Position numbers and translations under genes: made by a program. The notes under the pieces were generated by a model, which was not told the origin of the DNA, ran no database searches, and saw only the letters and a program-made list of their open reading frames with translations. 64,000 nt of DNA from assembly GCA_002831545.1 (NCBI GenBank), contig CP025095.1, positions 2,418,001 through 2,482,000 on the forward strand. Reading direction: 5' to 3'. Numbering within the stretch: the stretch's first letter is position 1; each line of letters opens with the position of its first letter. Source of the DNA: Streptococcus suis. GTDB lineage: Bacteria; Bacillota; Bacilli; Lactobacillales; Streptococcaceae. Of the stretch, positions 11,128-21,200 are shown piece after piece.

Positions 11128-13581
11128 TTATCCCTTTACCACATCAAACTTGAGCTCTTCACCCTTGACCCCAACCTTCAAGGTCGAACTAGTAGTCAAG
11201 TCACCACGGAGTAACATTTCTGCCAACGGATCTTCCAATTTGGTTTGTAAGAGCCTACGAAGAGGACGAGCTCCCATTTCTGGGTCATAACCTTGTTTAG
11301 CAAATAACTTAAGGGCTGACGGTTGCAGTTTAAGAGTAATTCCTTTCTCAGCTGTTACAGCCAACAAAGGTTTAATCATGACCTTGACAACATCCTGCAT
11401 ATGAGTTTCCGTTAGGCTATGGAAGACAACTTTCTCGTCAATACGGTTGATAAATTCTGGACGATAGGCTTTTTTCAATTCCTCAAAAATGCGTTTCTCC
11501 ACTTCCTTGTGGTCCTTAGATAAATCAAGGGCACCAAAACCAACTGTCTTATCATCACGAAGGGCTGTTGCTCCAAGGTTTGACGTCATGATAATAATGG
11601 TATTTGAGAAATCAACCTTACGTCCCTTACTGTCCGTCAGAACACCATCATCCAAGACCTGCAAGAGAACATTGAAAATATCTGGATGAGCCTTTTCAAC
11701 CTCATCAAAAAGAAGAACAGAATAAGGTTTGTTACGAACTTTTTCCGTCAATTCGCCACCTTCTTCATAGCCCACGTAGCCTGGAGGCGCTCCATTGAGA
11801 CGGCTGGCCGCAAATTTCTCCATATACTCAGACATATCAAAACGGATAAGAGCAGATTCATCATCAAAGAGAACCTCCGCCAAGGCTTTAGCAAGCTCTG
11901 TCTTACCGACACCAGTCGGTCCCAAGAACATAAAGGAGCCAATCGGTCTGCGACCTGTACGAATCCCTGACTGATTACGACGAATAGCTCTGCTAACTGC
12001 AGAAATAGCTTCTTCCTGCCCAATCACACGCTTGTGCAATTCTGCTTCCAGATTCAGATACTTCTTAGTATCTGATTGGCTAAGCTTGGCTACTGGGATA
12101 CCTGACAAGCGACTAAGTGTTTCTAAAACATCTTCTTCTGTTACTTCAAGGTCATAGTTTTGACTAGCCTCGGCATCTTCTTTCGTTTTAATCAAAAGCT
12201 TGCTGACAGTCTTATATTTTTTATCCATCAAGGCCTTGTCTATGCTCGTCAGTCCTGTTTCCTCAGCCTGCCCTTTCACTCGATTTTGTACCGTTGCACT
12301 GGCTTCATCCAGCAGATCAATGGCAGAATCTGGCAGGTTTTTACTGGTCAAATACCGCTTAGCGTAGGTCACAGCAGTCTCTACAGCTGCTTGTCCAATA
12401 CGGACCCTGTGGTATTTTTCAAAAGTACCTTTTAAACCAGTCAAAATGGCAATACTGTCCTCAACTGTTGGCTCTTCAATCGTCACCTTGGCGAAACGGC
12501 GAACCAAGGCTGCGTCTTTCTCAATATGCTTTTGGTACTCTGTCTGAGTCGTCGCTCCGACCGTACGGAGGGTGCCACGAGCAAGAGCTGGTTTGAGGAT
12601 ATTGGCTGCATCCAAGGTCGAATCAATCCCCGAGCCAGAACCCATAATGGTATGCAACTCATCGATGAAAAGGATGACCTGACCATCTTCCTCGATGTCG
12701 TTGATGATATTATTCATCCGCTCTTCGAAGTCACCGCGGAAACGCGTTCCAGCAATAACGTTCATCAAGTCAAGTTCCAAAACCCGCATCTTAGCCAAGC
12801 TGACAGGGACATCACCTGCAGCAACACGTTGAGCAAGACCCAAAGCAAGCGCAGTTTTTCCGACACCAGCATCACCAACTAGAACTGGATTATTCTTAGT
12901 TTTACGTGATAGAATTTGAATCATCCGTGCAATCTCAGCGTCTCGACCGATGACAGGTTCAATCTTCCCTTCACGCGCCAAAGCTGTCAAATCACGAGTG
13001 TAGTCTTCTAATCCACCACTTTGAGGTGCTGGGGGCATTCCCATCATCTGTCCCATATTGGCAGGTTTGGCTTTGCCACCCTTCATCACACTGCGGATAG
13101 CTTTAAGGTCCTCTTTGGTAAATCCCGCACGTGCCTCCAAGTTTTTACGCAAATCCAAGAAACGAAACTTATCATCTGAGTCTTCAAAACAAAAACCTAC
13201 CTTGTCCAAAATCTGACTAGCTGTTGACCGCTTGTCCAACAACATAGCCATAAACAAATGTTCCGTTCCCAGCTCCTTAGCCTTGACGACTTCTGCAATT
13301 TTCTTGGCAAAACTAGCCGTTTCATCCAAACGTTTAGAAGATGGTAAAATACGAAAACTATCCAACTCTTCACGATAGACCTTGTCGGTCACAACAAAAG
13401 TTGCATGTTCATAGTCAGAAATTGAAATAGGATATTCTGCCAAAACAGCGCCGGCGACTGTATCATGGTTGATAACGAAAGACAAGAGAACATGCCAGGT
13501 TTCCAAGTAATCACAGGCATAACGTTGGGCCACTAACTGGGCATCTTCAAAAACCCGCTGTAAACCAGTTGAAATTTTCAT
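11128..13581 (-). CDS. clpC: ATP-dependent Clp protease ATP-binding subunit ClpC
   Basis: HSP100 unfoldase that feeds ClpP and works with adaptor proteins in protein quality control. At 817 aa it has two N-terminal Clp repeats (about 1-145), AAA module 1 with GDAGVGKTA and FIDELHTIMGSG, a short middle domain, and AAA module 2 with GPTGVGKTE, SEYMEKFAASRLNGAPPGYV and LLFDEVEKAHPD, then arginine-finger and sensor regions near PEFINRID. It lies three bases after ctsR in the classical class III stress operon, under the CtsR operator at 14059. No disruption seen. Confidence 0.96.
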   Translation of the reverse strand: MKISTGLQRVFEDAQLVAQRYACDYLETWHVLLSFVINHDTVAGAVLAEYPISISDYEHATFVVTDKVYREELDSFRILPSSKRLDETASFAKKIAEVVKAKELGTEHLFMAMLLDKRSTASQILDKVGFCFEDSDDKFRFLDLRKNLEARAGFTKEDLKAIRSVMKGGKAKPANMGQMMGMPPAPQSGGLEDYTRDLTALAREGKIEPVIGRDAEIARMIQILSRKTKNNPVLVGDAGVGKTALALGLAQRVAAGDVPVSLAKMRVLELDLMNVIAGTRFRGDFEERMNNIINDIEEDGQVILFIDELHTIMGSGSGIDSTLDAANILKPALARGTLRTVGATTQTEYQKHIEKDAALVRRFAKVTIEEPTVEDSIAILTGLKGTFEKYHRVRIGQAAVETAVTYAKRYLTSKNLPDSAIDLLDEASATVQNRVKGQAEETGLTSIDKALMDKKYKTVSKLLIKTKEDAEASQNYDLEVTEEDVLETLSRLSGIPVAKLSQSDTKKYLNLEAELHKRVIGQEEAISAVSRAIRRNQSGIRTGRRPIGSFMFLGPTGVGKTELAKALAEVLFDDESALIRFDMSEYMEKFAASRLNGAPPGYVGYEEGGELTEKVRNKPYSVLLFDEVEKAHPDIFNVLLQVLDDGVLTDSKGRKVDFSNTIIIMTSNLGATALRDDKTVGFGALDLSKDHKEVEKRIFEELKKAYRPEFINRIDEKVVFHSLTETHMQDVVKVMIKPLLAVTAEKGITLKLQPSALKLFAKQGYDPEMGARPLRRLLQTKLEDPLAEMLLRGDLTTSSTLKVGVKGEELKFDVVKG

Positions 13582-13584
13582 GAA

Positions 13585-14043
13585 TTATTCCTCTTTCCTA
13601 TCTAAACGTCGTAGTATTTGACGCATCATGCGCGCTCGAATAGTACTTGCATCTTTTCCTAATATTTCATCAGATCCTGTAGACAAAAAGAGATTGCCTT
13701 CTCGTTCTGTCATCAATCCTTCATCAAAAAGGAGCTGTAAAATATCCGCATAAACCGTCGCAGACAACTGCTCACCCATATTGTTTAACAAATCATGGAC
13801 CAGTTCGTGCTTATCCGAAAAGGTAATCCGCCCAATTCGGATATAACCACCACCACCACGCTTACTCTCAACAATATAGCCACGGCTAGCTGTAAAACGG
13901 GTTTTAATGACGTAGTTAATCTGACTTGGCACCACTTCAAACCGACTGGCCAACTCACTTCGACGCAACTCAGCTACACTGACTTGGTCCAAGATGGCTT
14001 TAATATGCTCTTCTATATAATCCGATGTATTCTTCATCGCCAT
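13585..14043 (-). CDS. ctsR: transcriptional repressor of class III stress genes CtsR
   Basis: Dimeric winged-helix repressor of clp genes, inactivated by heat. At 152 aa it has the HTH RRSELASRFEVVPSQINYVI and the glycine-rich heat-sensing wing ESKRGGGGYIRIGRI (about residues 57-72). I keep the ATG at 14043, six bases after AGAGGCG; a second in-frame ATG lies two codons later. It is the first gene of ctsR-clpC, with its own operator directly upstream, so it is autoregulated. Confidence 0.95.
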   Translation of the reverse strand: MAMKNTSDYIEEHIKAILDQVSVAELRRSELASRFEVVPSQINYVIKTRFTASRGYIVESKRGGGGYIRIGRITFSDKHELVHDLLNNMGEQLSATVYADILQLLFDEGLMTEREGNLFLSTGSDEILGKDASTIRARMMRQILRRLDRKEE

Positions 14044-14058
14044 AGTATCGCCTCTTTC

Positions 14059-14075
14059 TTTGACTATCTTTGACC
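14059..14075 (-). promoter_or_regulatory. CtsR operator
   Basis: On the minus strand GGTCAAA-GAT-AGTCAAA, a full match to the CtsR heptad direct-repeat consensus (A/GGTCAAANANA/GGTCAAA). It starts directly after the -10 box, so bound CtsR would block transcription initiation of ctsR-clpC. Confidence 0.95.
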
Positions 14076-14104
14076 ATTATACCTTAAAATGACGAATTTT
14101 GAAA
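14076..14104 (-). promoter_or_regulatory. ctsR-clpC promoter
   Basis: Minus strand: -35 TTTCAA (14099-14104), 17-base spacer, perfect -10 TATAAT (14076-14081), abutting the CtsR operator. Confidence 0.8.
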
Positions 14105-14135
14105 GCAAAAGCCTAGCAACTAGCGTAGCAGAATT

Positions 14136-14164
14136 TTGAAATCTGCTCTGCTTTATCCTATAAT
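14136..14164 (+). promoter_or_regulatory. probable promoter of the thioredoxin-like gene
   Basis: TTGAAA (14136-14141), 17-base spacer, TATAAT (14159-14164), pointing right. It is back-to-back with the ctsR promoter. The transcript would have a leader of about 140 bases containing the hairpin at 14194-14220. Confidence 0.6.
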
Positions 14165-14193
14165 AAAAGAAAAAAACAGAAAGGACTAGGGCT

Positions 14194-14220
14194 TCCGTAT
14201 TTAGTTGAACTGAATACGGA
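14194..14220. repeat. hairpin in the leader of the thioredoxin-like gene
   Basis: TCCGTATT-TAGT-TGA-ACTG-AATACGGA, an 8-bp outer stem plus a partly paired inner part. It is followed by GAGAAC...GTTCT, another weak dyad. No U-tract. No known riboswitch recognised. Confidence 0.5.
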
Positions 14221-14313
14221 CTACGGACTAGGCCAAAAAGATAAACGAGAACTAGTCGTCGTTCTGTTTCCTATTTTTTCCGTGTCCGCTTAAGGCCCTT
14301 TAGATCTTATACC

Positions 14314-14652
14314 ATGAACTTTCAAGATTACATTCAAGAGTTTACCAGCATAAACGTGGAGCAAGCACAAAGCATTCTGACCGCCAAAGACGGAGACGTC
14401 CTTTTCATCGGACGTAGCACCTGCCCTTACTGCAACCGCTTTGCACCAAAACTCCACAAGGTCGCGCAAGACAAGCAAGTGACCGTCCACTTCCTCGACT
14501 CCAGCCAAATCAGTCCAGAACTCCAGACCCTTCGCGACCACTACCAAGTTCCTACCGTCCCAGGCCTTCTCGTCGCAAAAGCAAACGGCGTCCAAGTCCG
14601 CTGCGATTCCAGCATGACGGAAGATGAGATTGCGGCTTTTATTGAGAACTAA
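14314..14652 (+). CDS. thioredoxin-like protein
   Basis: 112-aa cytoplasmic thioredoxin-fold protein. The redox motif is CPYC in FIGRSTCPYCNRFAPKL at about residues 34-37, and the cis-proline loop is YQVPTVPGLL. The CPYC motif is more like glutaredoxins than the CGPC of thioredoxins, but size and fold order fit the small thioredoxin-like family found near bacteriocin or stress genes. The partner is unknown. The stop overlaps the start of the next gene (TAATG), so the two are translationally coupled. Confidence 0.75.
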   Translation: MNFQDYIQEFTSINVEQAQSILTAKDGDVLFIGRSTCPYCNRFAPKLHKVAQDKQVTVHFLDSSQISPELQTLRDHYQVPTVPGLLVAKANGVQVRCDSSMTEDEIAAFIEN

Positions 14653-15353
14653 TGCTAGACATTTCCTACCAAGCCAACACCTTCCACATATCTCATCACG
14701 GAAGACCAGTCGGCAGCATCCATACCTACAGCAACCCCTACCACCAGACCAATATCTATTTGCGACTAGATTTGCTCAATTACGATTGCACCATAGCAAA
14801 GCAACTCTTCCAGTCCCTACAGACTTCCTTGGGTGGAAAACCTCTTCAAGTTATGCTCTCCTCTGCAGAGCAGGAAAAAATTCATTTCCTTACCGCAGCT
14901 GGCTTTGTCTGCAAACGAAAATGTTACGAATTTGAAGTGACCAAACAAGATTATCTCAGTCAAACAGGCACTTCCAACTTAAGCATAGTCCGCAAAGGCA
15001 CCGCACCTTATCAAATAGCCTGTCAGCAAATTTTTGACCACTATCAAACAGTCCACCAAGACATCAATCCTTGGACTGCTAGTCAAGAAGAATTCGAGAA
15101 GGACTTACCTGACCTAGTTTATACAGACTCAGAAAATTGTGCCTTCGTAGAAAACAATGAAGTTGCCTACGTATGCGGAAAAGATGAACAAAGCTTTGAT
15201 TCCTTCATCCAAGCAGTTATTTGCCAACTATTTGAACAGTATGAGCAAATTAGCTTTGAGGCCGATGATTGCGATCCTATCGCCATGTGTTTGGCTGACC
15301 AATTCCAACAACCAAACAAGCCTAGTTGGGATACTTATATCTTAGAAAGCTAG
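14652..15353 (+). CDS. GNAT-like hypothetical protein
   Basis: 233-aa soluble protein with no signal or TM. The N-terminal half resembles part of a GNAT acetyltransferase fold: a strand-rich start (YQANTFHISHHGRPVGSIHT), then a helix with LSSAEQEKIHFLTAAGF, like the GFxxxxxxYEFE end of GNAT domains (GFVCKRKCYEFEV). The C-terminal half ends in YILES and could be a second degenerate GNAT domain. I see no clear acetyl-CoA pyrophosphate loop (Q/RxxGxG/A), so activity is doubtful. Coupled to the thioredoxin-like gene and followed by a terminator. Confidence 0.55.
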   Translation: MLDISYQANTFHISHHGRPVGSIHTYSNPYHQTNIYLRLDLLNYDCTIAKQLFQSLQTSLGGKPLQVMLSSAEQEKIHFLTAAGFVCKRKCYEFEVTKQDYLSQTGTSNLSIVRKGTAPYQIACQQIFDHYQTVHQDINPWTASQEEFEKDLPDLVYTDSENCAFVENNEVAYVCGKDEQSFDSFIQAVICQLFEQYEQISFEADDCDPIAMCLADQFQQPNKPSWDTYILES

Positions 15354-15354
15354 C

Positions 15355-15386
15355 AAAAAGCACCGACCACAAGGCCGGTGCTTTTT
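15355..15386 (+). terminator. Rho-independent terminator after the GNAT-like gene
   Basis: AAAAAGCACCG (15355-15365) and CGGTGCTTTTT (15376-15386) form an 11-bp stem with a 10-base loop and U-run, two bases after the stop codon. Confidence 0.9.
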
Positions 15387-15475
15387 AAGGAGATTATGAA
15401 AAATATTTAGGATTGATACTAGTATAACTCACTCAACCTGTTCAGGCATCAGCCTTAAGACCGATTTTTCCAAAA

Positions 15476-15499
15476 AAGAACTCCCTTTCGGAAGTTCTT
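15476..15499 (-). terminator. terminator for the tsf transcript
   Basis: On the minus strand AAGAACTTCC-GAAA-GGGAGTTCTT (one mismatch) followed by TTTT. It ends the rpsB-tsf region after about 180 bases of palindrome-bearing 3' DNA. Confidence 0.75.
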
Positions 15500-15540
15500 G
15501 TGATTTTGGATAGTCTATCAGTTTGCTTTTAGTACTAGGA

Positions 15541-15631
15541 AACGAGCCGTAGGCTGTACTGAAGTACAGCACGGCGAGTTCAAATACTCCAGTGGAGTAT
15601 TTGAAGTTGGAAATATGGAAACGGCGTTTCC
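15541..15631. repeat. three consecutive palindromes downstream of tsf
   Basis: First, GCTGTACT-GA-AGTACAGC (15553-15570), extended by AAC-GCCGT/ACGGC-GTT arms to 15541-15580. Second, CAAATACTCC-AGT-GGAGTATTTG (15581-15603), perfect. Third, GGAAACG-G-CGTTTCC (15617-15631). They fill most of the 15390-15672 spacer. No open frame is convincing there. The style matches the palindromes at 16961-17043 and 56605-56803. Confidence 0.8.
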
Positions 15632-15672
15632 TCATACGTCGAAGTAATAAAAGATAAAATGAAGACTAGCAA

Positions 15673-16713
15673 TTATTTACCGAGAGCTGCTGCCATCGTC
15701 GCTGCAACTTCTGCTTCAAAGTCGTTTGAAGCTTTCTCGATACCTTCACCCACTTCGAAACGAGCAAATTCTATAACTGAAGCGTTCACTGAGTTCAAGT
15801 AAGCTTCAACTGTTTTGCTGTCGTCCATGATGTACACTTGTGCAAGAAGTGTGTAAGCTTGGTCAACTTGAGTGTTGTCGAGCAAGAAACGATCCATTTT
15901 ACCTGGGATGATTTTATCCCAGATTTTTTCTGGTTTGCCTTCTGCTGCCAATTCTGCTTTGATAGCTTCTTCAGCTGCTGCAATCACTTCGTCAGTCAAT
16001 TGAGCTTTTGAACCGTATTTCAACAAAGGCAATGCTGGTTTGTCAACCATTGCACGGCTTTCGTTGTCTTGTTCGATCTTGTGATTGATTTGTGCCAACT
16101 CATCTTTAACGAATTGTTCATCCAATTCAGTGTAAGAAAGAACAGTTGGTTTCATCGCAGCGATGTGCATTGAGATTTGTTTAGCAAGAGTTTCGTCGCC
16201 ACCTTCAACAACTGAGATAACACCGATACGGCCGCCGTTATGTTGGTATGCACCAAATGCTTGAGCATCTGTTTTTTCAACCAAAGCAAAGCGACGGAAT
16301 GAGATTTTCTCACCGATTGTTGCAGTTGCGTTTACGTATGCTTCTTCAAGAGTTTCACCTGAAGGCATAACCAATTTAAGAGCTGCTTCGTTGTCAGCTG
16401 GTTTACCTTCTGCAATTACTTTAGCAGTAGTGTTTACCAATTCAACGAATTGAGCGTTTTTCGCAACGAAGTCTGTTTCAGCGTTAACTTCAACAACTGC
16501 TGCTACGTTACCATCAACGTAAACACCTGTCAAACCTTCAGCTGCTACACGGTCAGCTTTCTTAGCTGCCTTAGCCATACCTTTTTCGCGAAGCAATTCG
16601 ATCGCTTTTTCGATATCACCTTCAGTTTCAACCAATGCTTTTTTAGCGTCCATAACGCCAGCACCTGATTTTTCACGCAATTCTTTAACGAGAGCTGCTG
16701 TAATTTCTGCCAT
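15673..16713 (-). CDS. tsf: translation elongation factor Ts
   Basis: Nucleotide exchange factor for EF-Tu. The 346-aa protein begins [20 protein letters not shown] with the conserved TGAGMMD-like block here as [13 protein letters not shown]. The UBA-like N-domain covers about 1-55. The core has [13 protein letters not shown] (the TDFVA motif contacts EF-Tu) and the C-terminal dimerisation part follows. Length is typical of streptococci, where the protein is longer than in E. coli. It lies downstream of rpsB, separated by 360 bp that include a hairpin just upstream of the tsf ribosome site (AAGGAGAATAGAC). Confidence 0.97.
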   Translation of the reverse strand: MAEITAALVKELREKSGAGVMDAKKALVETEGDIEKAIELLREKGMAKAAKKADRVAAEGLTGVYVDGNVAAVVEVNAETDFVAKNAQFVELVNTTAKVIAEGKPADNEAALKLVMPSGETLEEAYVNATATIGEKISFRRFALVEKTDAQAFGAYQHNGGRIGVISVVEGGDETLAKQISMHIAAMKPTVLSYTELDEQFVKDELAQINHKIEQDNESRAMVDKPALPLLKYGSKAQLTDEVIAAAEEAIKAELAAEGKPEKIWDKIIPGKMDRFLLDNTQVDQAYTLLAQVYIMDDSKTVEAYLNSVNASVIEFARFEVGEGIEKASNDFEAEVAATMAAALGK

Positions 16714-16743
16714 GTCTATTCTCCTTGTTTGTATTTATAAAAT

Positions 16744-16771
16744 AGAGGAGCGGGCTCAGCCCTGCCCCTCT
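16744..16771 (-). terminator. hairpin between rpsB and tsf (attenuator-like)
   Basis: On the minus strand AGAGGGGCAGGGC-TGA-GCCCGCTCCTCT followed by ATTTTATAA. The GC-rich stem is followed by a short U-run, 30 bases upstream of the tsf start. It could reduce read-through from rpsB into tsf. Confidence 0.6.
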
Positions 16772-16960
16772 AGGATTGTTTTTGTGTCTGATAAATGATG
16801 TAGAATGTACTCGGACTAAAAAGCTAGGATTTAGACAAATCTCCTTGCAGTCCCCAGACTGCTACGTCCATTTTCTAAAATCTAACGCTTTTTTTAACGT
16901 CCTCGTTACTTATTTTATTGTACTCAGGCTAAAATCTTAGTGAAAAAGATAAACTTCCTT

Positions 16961-17043
16961 GTATGCAAGCATACTGCGTCAGTTTCCTATTTTCGCTTTT
17001 GAGTTTTTAGGCTCAAACTTTTACAGTCCACTGGACTGTAAAA
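16961..17043. repeat. palindromes in the rpsB-tsf spacer
   Basis: GTATGC-AA-GCATAC (16961-16974) and TTTTACAGTCCA-C-TGGACTGTAAAA (17019-17043, 12-bp perfect arms). The surrounding spacer also repeats a short motif ending CGTTACTTATTTT, at about 16900 and 17062. The ACAGTCCA/TGGACTGT pair recurs at 56609-56625. Confidence 0.8.
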
Positions 17044-17073
17044 CTCATACAGATTTCTAAACGCCTTCGTTAC

Positions 17074-17850
17074 TTATTTTCCTTCTACAACTTCAACCAA
17101 TTCTTCGATTGATTCTGTAGATGCTGGCTCAGCTGCCAATTCAGCTTCAACTGCTGCTACGCTGTCTTCACCTTGGTTGCCTTCGATGATAGCGTCAGCC
17201 ATTTTAGCTGTGATCAATTTAACAGCGCGGATAGCGTCGTCATTAGCTGGGATGATAACATCAATATCATCTGGATCTGTGTTTGTGTCAACCATCGCTA
17301 CAACTGGGATACCCAATTTTTTAGCTTCTTTAACAGCGATTTGCTCTTTGTGTGGGTCAACAACGAACATTACATCTGGAATGCGTGGCATGTCAGCGAT
17401 ACCGCCCAAGAATTTTTCAAGACGAGCACGTTGTTTGTTCAACAATGCTACTTCTTTCTTAGGAAGCACGTCGAAAGTTCCATCTTCTTCCATACGGTTG
17501 ATTTCTTTCAAACGAGCGATACGTTTTTGGATTGTACCCCAGTTTGTAAGAGTTCCACCCAACCAACGGTGGTTGATGAAGTATTGACCAGCACGGATAG
17601 CTTCGTCTTTAACAGCTTCAGCAGCTTGTTTTTTAGTACCTACGAACAAGATAACTGCGTCGTTTGCTGCAGCGTCACGGATGAATTCGTAAGCTTGGTC
17701 AGCCAATTTTACAGTTTGTTGCAAGTCGATAACGTGGATACCGTTACGCTCTGTGAAGATGTACTTAGCCATCTTAGGATTCCAGCGACGAGTTTGGTGA
17801 CCGAAGTGTACACCAGCCTCAAGAAGTTGTTTCATTGAAATTACTGCCAT
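17074..17850 (-). CDS. rpsB: 30S ribosomal protein S2
   Basis: Small-subunit protein bridging head and body of the 30S. The 258-aa protein begins [27 protein letters not shown] in the usual way. [31 protein letters not shown] and [11 protein letters not shown] are family blocks. It has the usual acidic C-terminal tail. The start at 17850 has the strong site AAAAAGGAG; an in-frame extension of 25 codons upstream is leader. Confidence 0.97.
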   Translation of the reverse strand: MAVISMKQLLEAGVHFGHQTRRWNPKMAKYIFTERNGIHVIDLQQTVKLADQAYEFIRDAAANDAVILFVGTKKQAAEAVKDEAIRAGQYFINHRWLGGTLTNWGTIQKRIARLKEINRMEEDGTFDVLPKKEVALLNKQRARLEKFLGGIADMPRIPDVMFVVDPHKEQIAVKEAKKLGIPVVAMVDTNTDPDDIDVIIPANDDAIRAVKLITAKMADAIIEGNQGEDSVAAVEAELAAEPASTESIEELVEVVEGK

Positions 17851-17966
17851 GAGTATTTCTCCTTTTTGTTTTTTCTCCTCTCTCAGACTTCGACTTGCAG
17901 CCCAACCTTTCGGCAACAAGACCACAATTGGTCCGAGATGAGTATTTGTTGCACAGCAACTCTATT

Positions 17967-17995
17967 AGTATATCAGAATACCTGTATATTTTCAA
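17967..17995 (-). promoter_or_regulatory. rpsB promoter
   Basis: Minus strand: TTGAAA (17990-17995), 17-base spacer, TATACT (17967-17972). A leader of about 110 bases follows, with GTTGCTGTGCAAC and GGACCAATTGTGGTC dyads that could mediate r-protein feedback. No named leader family is claimed. Confidence 0.75.
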
Positions 17996-18099
17996 GTAAG
18001 ATAGCAGAGAAATTCATGAAAATTGCCTTGGCTAAATTCCCAAAGTAAGTTCCAGTCTAACCCCAAAATTAGAAATGGGGCTGATACGAAAATTTCCAC

Positions 18100-18128
18100 T
18101 TGACCAATTTCACTATTTAAGGTACAAT
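18100..18128 (+). promoter_or_regulatory. tRNA-Cys promoter
   Basis: TTGACC (18100-18105), 17-base spacer, TACAAT (18123-18128), with the tRNA starting 12 bases after the -10 box. Confidence 0.8.
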
Positions 18129-18140
18129 ATTCTTTGTTAT

Positions 18141-18211
18141 GGCGGTATAGCCAAGTGGTAAGGCACGGCTCTGCAAAAGCTTGATCGTCGGTTCAAATCC
18201 GTCTACCGCCT
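18141..18211 (+). tRNA. tRNA-Cys (GCA)
   Basis: A 71-nt cloverleaf. The acceptor arms GGCGGTA and TACCGCC pair fully with discriminator U. The anticodon loop CTGCAAA reads GCA. The T-arm has GGTTCAAATCC. CCA is not encoded. It is followed directly by a bidirectional terminator shared with sspA. Confidence 0.97.
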
Positions 18212-18222
18212 TTTAATATTCT

Positions 18223-18252
18223 AAAAAACCTAGGAATCTTCCTAGGTTTTTT
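18223..18252. terminator. bidirectional terminator between tRNA-Cys and sspA
   Basis: AAAAAACCTAGGAA (18223-18236), TC, TTCCTAGGTTTTTT (18239-18252): a perfect 14-bp stem with A/T tails usable in both directions. Confidence 0.92.
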
Positions 18253-18253
18253 A

Positions 18254-21200
18254 CTATTCTTTTCGCTTCAGATTTCCGAGGGCCATAGCTCCACCAAATA
18301 GACCTAACAAAGCACTTATAAAGACACTTCCAAGGCTATCCCCAGTTTGAGGCAGTTTCCCACTAGTATCCGCCGCTAGTGCACCTGTCTCTCCTCTTCC
18401 GCTTCTTTCAAAGAATTCTCTGTGAGGTACGGACACTTCTATTCTCTCGTCAGAAATTCCTAGTGCCTCCTCATGTTTTGTAAGTCTCCCCAAATGCTCC
18501 ACACCATCTTCTCTTGTATCGCCAGTTAACAGCGCGATTTCAGTGGATCCTGTTTGCGGAGCAAGTGAATTCTCTTCTTTTGGCATTGGTACATGCGCTT
18601 CCGATTTCGGAACAGGAATGCTTGGGGCTTGATCCTTATCTGATTGCTCCACATGAAGGTCTTTTTCAGGAACCTGCTCAGATACTTCCTTGTCATTTAA
18701 CCGTACCTTATATTTCTTCACAACAGCATTTCCAAAACTGTCACTCAAATCAAGTTTGACTGTATCCCCGTCTTTCAGACTATGTAGCTCATAGCGAAAG
18801 GATTTTTCATTATTTCCATACTGCCTCCAGAAGCCTCCTCGAGCTACAAAATCTTCGTTGATCTTCAAGGACCAATAAATTCCATTATCCTTGGCGCTTC
18901 CGGTAAGTGTCAAGTGCCCATCAGCATCTGCCAGGAGAACTCCTGCATACTGATTTTCCTCGTCTTCATCTTCTTCACTATCCACTACCTGTCTTTCCAA
19001 TGGTAGCACCTCATTTTCCAGCTGTAAAACAGGATTTTCTGTATCAACCAACATCTGATATTTCTTCGTGTAAGTCAACTCATCCGCCTCATTGTACACA
19101 CTTATATCCACAACATTTCCCTCTTCAATCAGAGTAACTGGATAGGTCAACTTGCCATCCTCAAAATAGCGTTTTTCACCACCATTGATGCGCACAGAAT
19201 GAGCTTGATCCGTTTCTGCTTCTATTTCAAATGTAAATAGATAAGTCCCATCTTCTTGCTTTTTGAAGTCGACCAACTCGCTATCTAGCTCACGACCAAG
19301 ACTTTCTTTATTGAAACGAATCGGGTCAATCAACCAGTTATTAACAGTAATCGGAACTTCTGTTTCCTCCTCCTCATCCAGACTCTCTGGACTTGTATTG
19401 ATACGAAGGTCCTTTAATTTATCGCCCTTCTCATCTACCGCAGTTAACATGATGGCTCTAGGAAAATCAGATTTAAAGAAGTCTTGCTCAAAACTGCCGT
19501 CTTCTTTTACATCTATGAATTTCAGCTCTCCCTTACCAATGTCTAGATTGGAATAGTAAAGTTTGATGTTCTTAGGAAGACTAACATTATCACTCACTTT
19601 CCCCTTCAATGTAAAACGCCCGTTTTTACCAATCTGGATAACCTCTTCATCCTCTTCATCTTTTTCAATATCAATATCAAGATCAATCGTCGGCTTTTCA
19701 TTATCCACCAAATAATTCAAGGTTTTAGTGTAAATAAGCTTGCCGTCTTTATCTTTCAAGATTAATTCAAAACTATGACGTCCATCTGATTGCTCTGGAA
19801 TCTGGAGAGATAGTTGACCATTCTCAAGAGAGTAATTCACAGCCTGAGCATCCAAGTTAGCCTGCACATCGGAAACTTGCGCTGAGACGTTCGCTTTAAT
19901 TTCTACAGTTTTCTTACTGCGAGTTGCCATCAAATCTTCCAAATTTTTAAACTGGATTACAGGCGCCACCAAGTCTTTTTCAACAGCAACCACATTACCC
20001 GCTATATCCATCACCTCAACACGGAGATGATTTTTAGCATCGAGTGGCAATTCCACTTCTTTGAGATGGTAATGTAGTTGACCTGAATCATCTACAACCT
20101 TTTCAACAAGAAGATTTTCTCCATTTAGATTAGCTCGAACCTCCCAAACTTTATTATTATCCTTGGCTGTAACGACTAGTTCTCTATGGCTGGTTAGACG
20201 ATTGGTATCAATCGCGACAATTTCTGGCTTTTGATTATCAATTTTGACTGGCAGATAGGTATACTGATAGGCCCCATTTTCTTTATTTTTTACCCGCAAT
20301 CTGAAGAAATATTGTCCTTCTGGTGCTGGTATGTTTTCATCCTGACTTGCATCGTACAGTTTTCCATCCCAGCGGTGCAATTCTATCGGGGTACGAAACT
20401 TGGAATACTCCGAAAGACTTTCAAAATAATCTACATAGCGAATGCGAGATAGCATGGTTCCTGTGTCAATCCGCCTTAGAACAGGAGCATCTTCTGTAGC
20501 CTCTTTTACAATATCCAAGTCATAGTTGGTAATATCCCTCAGTAGCGCAAATCGAACAAAGGCATTTCCAATCTGACTGTCCGAATGCTGGTTTTGAATT
20601 GCGATATTTTCTGGATTGAGAGGCGATTGATTATCTTGAATCTTTTCACGCCCAAGTTCAATATAGCGCCCAGACTTGTTGTATTTATAGCTAGATAAAA
20701 CTGAGGTCAGTTTCAATTTAGAACTGTTTTCCCAAGCCGGTGCATCAACAATCCTTTCTTTTGACCAATCACCAACAAAGCCAAAATAAGGAATGCTGAT
20801 GTCAGACTGCCCCTCCGTCAATGATTTGAAGTAAATGTACCCTTCTGCAAACTGGTCCTTCGCTTCTCCTGCATCCAGTCTCAGGCGAATGGTTTTCTTC
20901 TCTTTCGGACCTAGTTGAATGGATTGCTCAGAAAGATGAAGACTCGATCCCTTGATTTCTGTCGCATGAATCTCTTTAACTACTTTTCCAGAACGTCCTA
21001 TTCTATCAACAGGAACATCTTGACTAGTCAATACTTTCCCTGCTGAAATAGCAAAGCTTCTTTGTTGGTTTCCCAGATTTTCCAAGGTCACCTCAAATTC
21101 TGTCTCACGCCCGATTTCTTTTAATTCCACCCCTCCTTTTAGACGGTGGTGAAGAATCACGTCTGTTTCAAAGGCTCTATCGATCTGCAACAGACCAGCA

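Noticed and set aside
17173..17838. 221-codon open frame opposite rpsB
   Set aside because: Shadow of rpsB on the other strand; no family features.
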